Assembly (NCBI GenBank): GCA_026003755.1
Contig: BPHV01000001.1
Coordinates: forward strand, 1,090,393-1,154,392
DNA from: Candidatus Roseilinea sp.
GTDB lineage: Bacteria > Chloroflexota > Anaerolineae > J036 > Brachytrichaceae
Reading direction: 5' to 3'
Length of the DNA stretch: 64,000 nucleotides
Positions within the stretch are counted from its first letter, which is position 1, and every line of letters begins with the position of its first letter. The position numbers were made by a program, and so were the translations under genes. Positions 56,796-64,000 of this stretch are shown piece by piece. Under the pieces are notes generated by a model, which was given only the letters and a program-made list of their open reading frames with translations, was not told where the DNA came from and ran no database searches.

Positions 56796-58076
56796 ATGCC
56801 AATGGAGCAAGCAGTGATCAGCAATAACCACCATTCCCAATCCGCGCCGCGTGTCGTCATCACCGGCATGGGCGCGATTACGCCCTTGGGGCACGACGTA
56901 CAAACGACCTGGGATGCCATCGTCGCAGGCACATCCGGTGTCGGCTACATCACCCTCTTCGACCACAGCCAGATTGACGTGCACATCGCCGCCGAGGTCA
57001 AGAACTTCGACCCCGCCGCGCACTTCGGCGCCAAGGATGCGCGCCGGCTGGACCGCGTATCGCAGCTCGCGCTGGTGGCGGCCAAGCAGGCGCTCGAAGA
57101 CGCTCGGCTGACCATCACCGAGGATAATACTTACGACGTCGCAGTGATCGTCGGCAGCGGCATCGGCGGCATCACGACACTGCTCAACGAGCATCAAGTG
57201 ATGATGACGAAGGGCCACCGGCGCATCAGCCCGTTCGCCGTGCCGATGATGCTGCCCGACACGGCCACCGGCCAGATCGCCATTCACTTCGGCATTCGCG
57301 GCCCGAACCTGTGCATTGTGACGGCGTGCGCCAGCGGCGTCAACGCCCTGGGCGAGGCGTTCGAGTTGATCCGCGCCGGTCGCGCCAAGGCGGCCATCAC
57401 CGGCGGCTGCGAGACGCCGATCAATCCGTTCTCGATGTCGGCTTTCAACAACATGGGCGCGTTGTCCTCATACAATGACGATCCAGAGCATGCCAGCCGG
57501 CCGTTCGACAAGACGCGCAACGGCTTCGTCACTGGCGAGGGCGCGGCCATGCTCGTGATCGAATCGCTCGACCATGCGCGGGCGCGCGGCGCGCACATCT
57601 ATGCCGAAGTGCTCGGCTACGGTTGCACCGACGACGCCTTCCACATCACCGCGCCCGACACGCGCGGGCCGGCGATGGCCATGCGCATTGCGCTCAAGCA
57701 GGCCGGCCTGCAGCCTGCGCAGATTGACTATCTCAACGCGCATGGCACGAGCACGCCGCTCAACGATGTAAACGAAACGCGCGCCATCAAGGATGTGTTC
57801 GGAGAAACGGCCTATGATCTACATATCAGCTCCACCAAGTCCATGACTGGGCACTCGTTCGGCGCTGTCGGCGCGATCGAGTCGGTGATCTGCGTCAAGG
57901 CCATCAACGACGACATCGTCCCACCCACGATCAACTACGTGTATCCTGATCCTGAGTGCGACTTGAACTACACGCCGAACACCGCCGTGCGCAAGCCCAT
58001 CCGGACCGTGATGTCGAATTCGTTCGGCTTCGGCGGCCACAACGGGTGCATCATCTTTTCGGAGTTCGACGAGTGA
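56796..58076 (+). CDS. fabF: 3-oxoacyl-ACP synthase II (FabF)
   Basis: About 426 residues of thiolase fold. The active-site Cys lies in IVTACASGVNA, the first His in NAHGTSTPLNDVNE, and the second His in STKSMTGHSFGAVGA, with the C-terminal SFGFGGHNG. It condenses acyl-ACP with malonyl-ACP in fatty-acid elongation. ATG 56796 (MPMEQAV) or 56802 is preferred over an upstream ATG at 56724, since the extra residues look unlike this family's N-terminus. The fabH gene follows after 60 bp, forming a fatty-acid pair; no acpP is seen next to it. Confidence 0.93.
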   Translation: MPMEQAVISNNHHSQSAPRVVITGMGAITPLGHDVQTTWDAIVAGTSGVGYITLFDHSQIDVHIAAEVKNFDPAAHFGAKDARRLDRVSQLALVAAKQALEDARLTITEDNTYDVAVIVGSGIGGITTLLNEHQVMMTKGHRRISPFAVPMMLPDTATGQIAIHFGIRGPNLCIVTACASGVNALGEAFELIRAGRAKAAITGGCETPINPFSMSAFNNMGALSSYNDDPEHASRPFDKTRNGFVTGEGAAMLVIESLDHARARGAHIYAEVLGYGCTDDAFHITAPDTRGPAMAMRIALKQAGLQPAQIDYLNAHGTSTPLNDVNETRAIKDVFGETAYDLHISSTKSMTGHSFGAVGAIESVICVKAINDDIVPPTINYVYPDPECDLNYTPNTAVRKPIRTVMSNSFGFGGHNGCIIFSEFDE

Positions 58077-58135
58077 CAGTCGCTGCACAGCCGGACGCTG
58101 CCACTCCGGCGCGTCCGGCTGTTCGATGTCCCAAG

Positions 58136-59421
58136 ATGAGATATGCGCACATCACCGGCTGGGGCAAGTATGTCCCCCAGCGCGTCCTGACCAACGATGA
58201 GCTCGCGCAGATGGTCGAGACGTCCGACGGCTGGATCCGCGACCGCACCGGCATCGCCGAGCGACGCATCGCCGGCCCGAACGACACCACGGCCAGCATG
58301 GGCATCGCCGCGGCCATCGAAGCGCTGGATGTGGCCGGCGTGAGCGGCAGCCAACTCGACCTGATCATCGTGGCGACGACGACGCCGGAGCACCTCTTCC
58401 CGGCGACTGCGTGCCTCGTCCAGGACGCGCTCGGGGCAACGCGCGCCGGCGCGTTCGACCTGAGTGCGGCCTGCTCCGGCTTCGTCTACGGCCTGAGCAT
58501 GGGCGCCGACGCGATCAGGGCGGGCAGCGCAAACACGGTGCTGGTGGTCGGTTCCGAGACGCTCTCGCGCATCGTGAACTGGAAGGACCGCAACACCTGC
58601 GTGCTGTTCGGCGACGGCGCCGGCGCGGTGGTGCTGCAAGCCAGCGACCAGCCGGGCGGCGTCCTCTCCACGTTGCTACGCGCCGACGGCTCGGGAGGCG
58701 AATTGCTCATCGTCCCTGCCGGCGGCAGCAAGCATCCGCTTGACAGTCCGAGGCGCTCGAGCATGCAACCTGCACACCATCCAGATGAACGGGCGGGAGG
58801 TCTTCCGCTTCGCTAGCCCGCGTGATGGACCGGGCCACGCGCGAGGTGATCTACAAGGCCGGCTGGACGACCGATCAGGTGGACATCTTCGTGCCGCACC
58901 AGGCGAACCTGCGCATCATCGAGCTGGCGGCCAAGTCGCTCGGCGTGCCGCTCGACAAGTTCTATTGCAACATCGCGCGCTACGGCAACACCAGCGCCGC
59001 CTCGATCCCGATCGCATTGGCCGAGGCGGCGGAAAGTGGGGCGTTGCACCCAAGAGATCGCGTGGTCATCGTCGGGTTCGGCGCCGGGTTGACGTGGGCG
59101 GCGGCAGCGATGGAGTGGAGCGAGCCCCGGCCGGCGCGCCGGTCGCAGAAGACGCTTCATCGCATCGGCTATGGCGTGGCCAGCGTGCGCTCGCGCGCCT
59201 TGCGCCTGTTCCGGCGCGTCGAGGACCGCATCTTCGGCACGCTCGACCCCACGCTCCATCCCCCCTCGCGCGAATTGCCGGACAAGAACGGCAGCGCGCC
59301 GAACAAGGTCGCCGATGGACGTGAATCTACGCCCACGTTGAGGCCGGAAGCCGTTACAACGAACAGCTCGGCCCGGGCCGAAGCGAGCACCGTCAACGTC
59401 AACAACCGTAATAACGGTTGA
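58136..59421 (+). CDS. fabH: 3-oxoacyl-ACP synthase III (FabH, frameshifted)
   Basis: The initiating condensing enzyme of fatty-acid synthesis. MRYAHITGWGKYVPQRVLTN opens the protein, and the catalytic Cys is in SAACSGFVYGLS. The His/Asn pair is in PHQANLRII and GNTSAAS. The frame breaks twice, near 58742 and 58820, between KHPLD and the conserved MNGREVFRFA block and again before RATREVIYKAG; the remainder is intact. The C-terminal 90 residues extend past the usual end (GFGAGLTWAAA) as a basic, low-complexity tail of unclear reality. It closely follows fabF. Confidence 0.88.
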
Positions 59422-59577
59422 CTCACCGGCGTCATGTGACGCAGCAGACGGCGCAGTTCTGTCCGACGACTCGAAGCCGCGGGCAACTCACGCTTCTGCA
59501 GACGAGGATACCCGTCGCCGCCGGCCGACTTTGCTTTGCGTAGCACGCGATCTCCACCCACCGCGTCACTAAAACGG

Positions 59578-59613
59578 ATCGGACGCCGCTCATTGCAACG
59601 AGCGGCGTCCGAT
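59578..59613. promoter_or_regulatory. Perfect 14-bp stem hairpin
   Basis: ATCGGACGCCGCTC pairs fully with GAGCGGCGTCCGAT across an 8-nt loop (ATTGCAAC). The stem can be extended by CGG/CCG with a bulge. On the minus strand it is followed by TTTT, so it could end transcripts coming from the right. On the plus strand, the direction of the flanking genes, there is no T run. It could be an attenuator, a protein-binding operator or a REP-like element. Confidence 0.6.
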
Positions 59614-59637
59614 TCCGTCACGAGAGGAGGGGGGAGG

Positions 59638-59769
59638 ATGCTTGCTGGCAGTAGTGTAGCCAGCCACTTACTGCCCGGCACCCGGCGATGCGGGGGAATG
59701 GCGACTGGTCGAATGGCTAGTTCGCCAACTGACCGAGCGACAGACGCACCCAAACACGCACACGCCTAG
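59638..59769 (+). CDS. Possible 43-residue leader peptide
   Basis: An ATG immediately follows a very strong purine-rich run (AGGAGGGGGGAGG) and opens a short frame (MLAGSSVASHLLPGTRRC..., ending DAPKHAHA) that stops 13 bp before the response-regulator start. It has no recognised family, and its composition is not clearly coding. It could be a leader peptide working with the upstream hairpin, or simply chance. Confidence 0.2.
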   Translation: MLAGSSVASHLLPGTRRCGGMATGRMASSPTDRATDAPKHAHA

Positions 59770-59782
59770 ACTACATAGCGCA

Positions 59783-60166
59783 ATGTCCGGTTTGGTCGCC
59801 GAACCCGTGCGCGTATTGCTGGCGGATGACCAGGAGAAGGTTCGCTCCGCGCTGCGCCTGCTGATCGAGCAGGAGCTGGGCTTTTTCGTGGTGGGCGAAG
59901 CCGGCGCAGCCGACGAGCTGTTGCACAGCATCGTCAAGACCTATCCCCAGATCGTGTTGCTCGACTGGGAGCTCCCCGGACTGCCCGAAGCCCACAAGCT
60001 CGATGCGCTGCGCCTGCTGGATCCGCACCTTAAGATCATCGCGCTGAGCGGAGCACCGGAAGCGCGCAAATCCGCCCTGGCCGAGGGCGTGGATGGGTTC
60101 ATCAGCAAGTCGGAGCCGCCGGACGGCGTCTTGAGGGCTTTATACTTTGTGTACAACAAAGTATGA
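59783..60166 (+). CDS. Stand-alone receiver-domain response regulator
   Basis: 127 residues made up of a receiver domain only. The acidic pair is in VLLADDQEKVR, the phospho-acceptor Asp in VLLDWELPGLP, and the Lys in GFISKSEPPDG. There is no output domain, so it may act as a phosphate relay or bind another protein. The PAS kinase gene starts 18 bp after its stop, so it probably belongs to the same system. TAGACT (59767-59772) lies 10 nt before the ATG. A 9-bp inverted repeat spans its last codons. Confidence 0.9.
   Translation: MSGLVAEPVRVLLADDQEKVRSALRLLIEQELGFFVVGEAGAADELLHSIVKTYPQIVLLDWELPGLPEAHKLDALRLLDPHLKIIALSGAPEARKSALAEGVDGFISKSEPPDGVLRALYFVYNKV
60142..60164. promoter_or_regulatory. 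AT-rich 9-bp inverted repeat before the kinase gene
   Basis: ATACTTTGT and ACAAAGTAT form a perfect inverted repeat around a 5-nt spacer, ending at the stop codon of the receiver gene and about 20 nt before the kinase start codon. It stands out as AT-rich in a GC-rich area. It could be an operator or a hairpin controlling kinase expression. Confidence 0.5.
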
Positions 60167-60184
60167 CGCTCTCCTCCCGCAGCG

Positions 60185-61201
60185 TTGAACCTCGCCGACC
60201 TGTTCCAAGTTATTGTTGACGCCGTCATCGCATTCGACGGTGAGCAGCGCATCCTGTTCTTCAACAAAGGCGCCGAGGCCATCTTCGGCTACACCTCAGA
60301 GGAGGTACTGGGACAGCCGCTGGACGTCTTGCTTCCCGACCGGTTCATCGCGATTCACCGCCGCCATTTCGAGGAATTTGCCGCGTCGCCGGCGGCATCG
60401 CGGCCGATGAGCGAACGGCGGCCGATTTACGGGCGGCACAAGGATGGCCGGGAGTTCCCTGCCGAGGCCGCCATCGCCAAGCTGGATCGCGATGGCAAGC
60501 GGTTGTTCGTCGTCATCATGCGCGACATCACGCAACGGCAACGCGCAGAGGACGAGCTGCGCGTGCAGGCTCAGCAGGCAGCCGTTGCGGCAGAGCGCAG
60601 CCGGCTGGCGCGTGACCTGCACGATGCCGTCACCCAGACGCTGTTCTCGGTCAGCGTGATTGCCGACGTGTTGCCTCGCATCTGGGAACGCAACCCGGAG
60701 GAAGGCCGGCGCCGCTTGAACGAGCTGCGCCAGCTCAGCCGAGGCGCATTGGCCGAGATGCGCACGCTGCTGCTGGAGCTGCGCCCATCCGCATTGATGG
60801 AGGCCAACCTCGGCGATCTGTTGCGCCAACTCGCCGCTTCGATCAACAGCCGGTCGGGCATCGAGGTGGACGTGCAAATCGAGGGCAACGCCGAGCTGTC
60901 ACCCGACGTGAAGGTCTCGCTCTATCGCATCGCACAGGAGGCGCTGAACAACGTCGCCAAACACAGCAACGCCGCCCATGCACGCGTCGCGCTCAGCACA
61001 GGCCCGAGCAGCGGCGCATCGAACGGCCAGGTGCGATTGGTGATCAGCGATGACGGCTGCGGCTTCGACACGACGACCAGCAAGCCCACCCACATCGGTC
61101 TGGACATCATGAACGAACGTGCCGCTGCGATCGGCGCGCGCTTGACGATCCACAGCGAAGTCGGCGCGGGGACGACGGTTCAGGTGGAGCTCGGAGGTTG
61201 A
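60185..61201 (+). CDS. PAS-domain sensor histidine kinase (NarL partner type)
   Basis: 338 residues, cytoplasmic, with no membrane helix. Residues 1-118 are a PAS sensor (VIVDAVIAFDGEQRILFFNKGAEAIFGYT). A HisKA_3 dimerisation domain follows with the phospho-His in RLARDLHDAVTQTLFS, then a HATPase_c domain (EALNNVAKHSNA, ISDDGCGFD, GLDIMNERAAAIGA). This is the kinase class that serves NarL/LuxR regulators, and such a regulator lies 50 bp downstream. The start is TTG, with no strong ribosome site. What the PAS domain senses is unknown. Confidence 0.92.
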   Translation: MNLADLFQVIVDAVIAFDGEQRILFFNKGAEAIFGYTSEEVLGQPLDVLLPDRFIAIHRRHFEEFAASPAASRPMSERRPIYGRHKDGREFPAEAAIAKLDRDGKRLFVVIMRDITQRQRAEDELRVQAQQAAVAAERSRLARDLHDAVTQTLFSVSVIADVLPRIWERNPEEGRRRLNELRQLSRGALAEMRTLLLELRPSALMEANLGDLLRQLAASINSRSGIEVDVQIEGNAELSPDVKVSLYRIAQEALNNVAKHSNAAHARVALSTGPSSGASNGQVRLVISDDGCGFDTTTSKPTHIGLDIMNERAAAIGARLTIHSEVGAGTTVQVELGG

Positions 61202-61251
61202 GCATGAGCGCGTAGGCGGCGGCAGTCCGACGGTTTTCGTACAATATGGGC

Positions 61252-61893
61252 GTGAGTAGCGACGAGAAGATGATCCGAGTTTTGATCGTTGACGACCACC
61301 CGATGGTGCGCAGCGGGCTGAAAGCACTGTTGTCTGCCTATGACGACCTCGAGCTGGCCGGCGAGGCGTCCAATGGCGCAGAGGCGGTGCGCATGTGCGC
61401 GCGATTGAAGCCCGACGTGGTGTTGATGGATCTGGTGATGCCGGAGATGGATGGCGCTACGGCGACACAAATCATCCGTGAGCAGAATCCCAACGTGCAG
61501 GTCGTCGTGCTCACCAGCTTTAAGGAAGATGAGTTAGTGCAGGGCGCGCTGCGCGCCGGCGCGATCGGCTACCTGCTCAAGAATGTTTCCGCCGATGAGC
61601 TGGCCAGCGCCATCCGCGCCGCGCATGCCGGCCGGCCGACGCTCGCGCCGGAGGCGACTCAGGCGCTCATTCACGCGACCACCCAACCGCCGGCCGTAGG
61701 GAGCGACCTGACCGAGCGCGAACGCGAGGTGCTCGCCTTGATGGTGCAAGGGCTGAGCAATCAGGATATCGCTTCCAGGCTCTACGTCAGCCAATCCACC
61801 GTCAAGTTCCACGTCAGCAGCATCCTCTCGAAGCTGTACGTGAGTAACCGCACCGAGGCGGTCGCGTTGGCAGTCAAGCAGAAGCTGGTGTAG
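61252..61893 (+). CDS. NarL/LuxR-family response regulator
   Basis: 213 residues. The receiver has VDDHPMVRSG at its start, the phospho-Asp in VVLMDLVMPEMDG and Lys in LLKNVSADEL. The C-terminal LuxR-type helix-turn-helix is LTEREREVLALMVQGLSN then VSQSTVKFHVSSIL. It probably is the output of the PAS kinase. I choose GTG 61252. TACAAT (61240-61245) ends 6 nt before it, which makes a leaderless mRNA. An ATG at 61246 would lie directly against the -10 hexamer, before the expected transcription start. Confidence 0.93.
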   Translation: MSSDEKMIRVLIVDDHPMVRSGLKALLSAYDDLELAGEASNGAEAVRMCARLKPDVVLMDLVMPEMDGATATQIIREQNPNVQVVVLTSFKEDELVQGALRAGAIGYLLKNVSADELASAIRAAHAGRPTLAPEATQALIHATTQPPAVGSDLTEREREVLALMVQGLSNQDIASRLYVSQSTVKFHVSSILSKLYVSNRTEAVALAVKQKLV

Positions 61894-61925
61894 CGGCTGG
61901 GCGCGCCGCGGAGCGCACTCCCGAC

Positions 61926-63284
61926 TCACAACACGATCGTCGGCTGCTCTTGAGGCACTGCGCCGATCAGATCGTATGCCAGGGCGCCGGTGATCTTGAC
62001 AGGCGTCATCTCACCCGTGGGTAACGTACCCTCGATGATCACCAGCCCGTCTACTTCCGGCGCATCACGGTAGGTGCGACCGATGCTGATGGCTTGCTCC
62101 GAGTCATTGCCCTCGATCAGCGCGGTGAGCGTCGCGCCAACGAAACGCTGGTTTTTGACCAGCGAGATCTGCTGCTGCCGGCGCATGAGCACATCGCGGC
62201 GCGCCTCGGCGACTTCGGCAGGCACCTGGTTGGGCATCCGGCCGCTGGGCGTGTTGGCCTCGAAGGAATAGGTGAAGACGCCGACGCGGTCGAATTGCAT
62301 CTCCTCGATGAACTGCACCAGCGCGTCGAACTCGGCGTCGGTCTCGCCGGGGAAGCCGACGATAAAGGTGGTGCGCACGGCCAGGCCGGGGATGGCCGCG
62401 CGCATCTTACCGATCGTCCGATGAACCCACTCGATGTTGCTCGGTCGGCGCATACGGCGCAAGGTGTCCGGATGTGCGTGCTGCAACGGGATGTCTAAGT
62501 ACTTCACCACCTTGTCGTTTGTAGCCATCACTTCGATCAGGCGGTCGGTGATCGCGCCGGGGTAGGCATACATCAGCCGCACCCAGTCGAGCTGGGGCGC
62601 GGCGCGGGTGATGTCGGTGATCAAGTGCGCCAGGCCATCGCGCAGGCCGATGTCGTTGCCGTAATCGGTCAGGTCTTGCGCGATCAGGATCAACTCGCGC
62701 ACGCCGCGTTGCGCTAGATGACGGGCCTCGGCCACAATCAGCGCCGGCGGGCGGGACTTCATCGTGCCTTTGATCGCTGGGATGGTGCAAAAAGCGCAGG
62801 GGCGGCGACAACCATCGGCGATTTTGAGGTATGCGCTCGCGCCTTGCCGGGCCGCACGAAGCGCACCCCGCTCATCATCGCCAACACTCATCGCCTCGTC
62901 CGGCAGATGGAATAAGGGCTCGGGCCGAGCGCGACCGCGCAGGCGTTCGATGAACGCGACGATGTCCATCCAGCGGCGCGTGCCGATCACGCCATCCAGC
63001 CCCGGCACGGCTTCGGCTAACTTTGCCCCCCACAATTGCGCCAGACAACCGGCGGCGATGAGCAATTGGCCATGCCGTTTGCGTTCGGCCAAATCGCGCA
63101 AGTGGCGAAGCGATTCTTCGCGCGCGGGGCCGATGAAGCCGCAGGTGTTGACGATCAGCACATCTGCCCGGCGCACGTCTTCGACGCCACGATAGCCGGA
63201 CGCATTGAGCAATTGGGCGATGCTGTCCGAGTCAACGGTGTTCTTGGCACAGCCAAGCGACAGCAGATAGTAGGACTTCTTCAC
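61926..63284 (-). CDS. rimO: Ribosomal protein S12 methylthiotransferase RimO
   Basis: About 452 residues, a radical-SAM methylthiotransferase modifying Asp in ribosomal protein S12. The N-terminal UPF0004 domain has SLGCAKNTVDSD, NTCGFIGPAREE and AAGCLAQ with its cluster cysteines. The radical-SAM motif is DGCRRPCAFCTIPAIKG (C-x3-C-x2-C). The TRAM domain closes the protein. The start is not certain: GTG 63284 (MKKSYYLLSLGCAKN) gives the normal length, while GTG 63317 would overlap the RodZ-like gene by 22 bp. No ribosome site is obvious, suggesting coupling with the upstream gene. Confidence 0.93.
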   Translation of the reverse strand: MKKSYYLLSLGCAKNTVDSDSIAQLLNASGYRGVEDVRRADVLIVNTCGFIGPAREESLRHLRDLAERKRHGQLLIAAGCLAQLWGAKLAEAVPGLDGVIGTRRWMDIVAFIERLRGRARPEPLFHLPDEAMSVGDDERGALRAARQGASAYLKIADGCRRPCAFCTIPAIKGTMKSRPPALIVAEARHLAQRGVRELILIAQDLTDYGNDIGLRDGLAHLITDITRAAPQLDWVRLMYAYPGAITDRLIEVMATNDKVVKYLDIPLQHAHPDTLRRMRRPSNIEWVHRTIGKMRAAIPGLAVRTTFIVGFPGETDAEFDALVQFIEEMQFDRVGVFTYSFEANTPSGRMPNQVPAEVAEARRDVLMRRQQQISLVKNQRFVGATLTALIEGNDSEQAISIGRTYRDAPEVDGLVIIEGTLPTGEMTPVKITGALAYDLIGAVPQEQPTIVL

Positions 63285-63295
63285 GTTGAGGATGC

Positions 63296-64000
63296 CTAGG
63301 GGCTGCCCGCGCTCCACGTCTTGACCACCGTCTCGTTGCGCGCGCCGAGAGGGCCAAGGCGAACGTTGTTGAGGATGATATCGAACGCACCAGCGTTGCC
63401 AGTCTCGACCTGGATGTCCTGATTAGCGCTGAAGGGAATGCCCGGGCCGATGGGTGGGATTCCCTCGAACACGACATTGCCATCCACCTTCACCCGCACC
63501 CAGGCACGTTCGCGCGCGTCGAGGGCAAGCTGCAAGCCGCCGACGCGGGCGGGTTGATTCGGCGCGATCGGTCCGTCCGCTTCGCGAGTGGGCAGCGCAG
63601 CGGCAGGGGTGGGCGGATCGGCAACCGCAAGCGCGCGCGTCGGTTGCGGCGCGAAGATCGTCACCTGCGGCACGAATGCTGGTTCGTCGGCTACCGCTGC
63701 TTGTGTCTGGGGCGGGAGGAGCGAGTTGATCCATTCCCTCATCGTCGGCGCGACGACCAGGATGCATAAGGCGAGGACGCCGGCAATCGCAAGCGCACCC
63801 AACCCGTAGGGCAAGTAACGCTCGATCCACGACGGCCGGAGCATGGCGCTGAACGGCTGTTTCGGCCCACGCGCGCTCATCTTGTTCGGGTCGTACTCGG
63901 CAAACGGCCCGCGGATGTTCTTCAGACGAAACGAAGAACCACTGGCGCGCAGGGGACGGGGGACGGTGATAACCATCACCTTGCCGGTGGTGCCGTCACG
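63296..64000 (-). CDS. RodZ-like protein, C-terminal part (runs off window)
   Basis: The visible part has one membrane helix (ERYLPYGLGALAIAGVLALC), a Pro/Ala-rich periplasmic linker and a C-terminal DUF4115 domain. That domain (RAWVRVKVDGNVVFEG then GNAGAFDIILNNVRLGPLG) is the RodZ C-terminal domain of the cell-shape system. The N-terminal helix-turn-helix of RodZ is not seen. The frame stays open to the window edge, so it may lie outside. It precedes rimO on the same strand. Confidence 0.75.
   Translation of the reverse strand, partial: RDGTTGKVMVITVPRPLRASGSSFRLKNIRGPFAEYDPNKMSARGPKQPFSAMLRPSWIERYLPYGLGALAIAGVLALCILVVAPTMREWINSLLPPQTQAAVADEPAFVPQVTIFAPQPTRALAVADPPTPAAALPTREADGPIAPNQPARVGGLQLALDARERAWVRVKVDGNVVFEGIPPIGPGIPFSANQDIQVETGNAGAFDIILNNVRLGPLGARNETVVKTWSAGSP

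Larger units (their letters stand above)
59422..59782. other. Intergenic region, 361 bp, with a long hairpin and a small frame
   Basis: This region lies between fabH and a response-regulator gene. A 14-bp perfect hairpin is at 59578-59613 and a purine-rich ribosome-site-like run (GAGGAGGGGGGAGG) at about 59624-59637. A 43-codon frame follows, ending just before the next gene. A small CAACCGT/ACGGTTG hairpin overlaps the fabH stop (59403-59420). The sequence suggests a regulatory leader more than a gene. TAGACT (59767-59772) lies 10 nt before the next gene's ATG. Confidence 0.5.

Noticed and set aside
1-64000. CRISPR arrays, insertion sequences, prophage or integrase genes
   Set aside because: No spaced direct repeats, transposase motifs (DDE/HUH), integrase or phage structural genes were seen. 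The only tandem array is the heptamer repeat, which has no spacers.

Overview
The window is GC-rich bacterial chromosome, and its gene content fits a phototrophic member of the Chloroflexota, most likely near the Anaerolineae / Candidatus Roseilinea group. The clearest support is an adjacent bacteriochlorophyll synthase (bchG) and geranylgeranyl reductase (bchP) at 45.7-48.0 kb. Secondary support comes from a MurF-alanine racemase fusion, DUF1501 and DUF1800 secreted proteins, and heterodimeric ABC exporters. The lineage is an inference from gene content. No insertion sequence, integrase, CRISPR array or rRNA was seen. One tRNA is present, with an unusual Arg anticodon, GCG.

Layout. 0-6.6 kb: a molybdopterin oxidoreductase with DUF3253, a lipoprotein, a membrane-anchored alpha/beta hydrolase, a small membrane protein and a large membrane phosphodiesterase. 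6.7-12 kb: ATP-grasp enzyme, FAD oxidoreductase, FHA membrane protein and a secreted protein, all on the plus strand. 12-15 kb: oligoendopeptidase F and an AIM24 protein. 15.7-21.4 kb: a secreted DUF1501 / BNR-repeat / DUF1800 trio. 21.5-28.6 kb: MFS transporter, RRM RNA-binding protein, a two-gene ABC exporter and a BNR protein. 28.6-34.9 kb: phosphodiesterase, divergent GroEL-like chaperonin, M29 aminopeptidase, TauE/SafE exporter, mutY, Uma2 nuclease. 35-42.7 kb: FtsX-type permease, tRNA-Arg, an ABC-2 exporter split around an MFS gene. 42.7-48 kb: E1-beta dehydrogenase, two glycosyltransferases, bchG, bchP. 48-56 kb: two-component pair, intradiol dioxygenase, repeat protein, murF-alr, site-2 protease, sufE. 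56-64 kb: fabF, fabH, a three-gene response-regulator/kinase set, rimO and a rodZ-like gene running off the edge.

Two features affect interpretation of the whole window. First, many genes without a Shine-Dalgarno sequence have a TANNNT-like hexamer 6-10 nt before the start codon. This places the expected transcription start on or next to the start codon and suggests widespread leaderless mRNAs. Second, about 19.25-28.6 kb is crowded with single-base insertions, many in short homopolymers, that break otherwise normal genes, whereas the flanks are mostly clean. This looks like unpolished sequence rather than real gene decay. It ends at an orphan 3' tail of a sugar ABC permease next to an intact gene, so a misjoin near 28.63 kb is possible.
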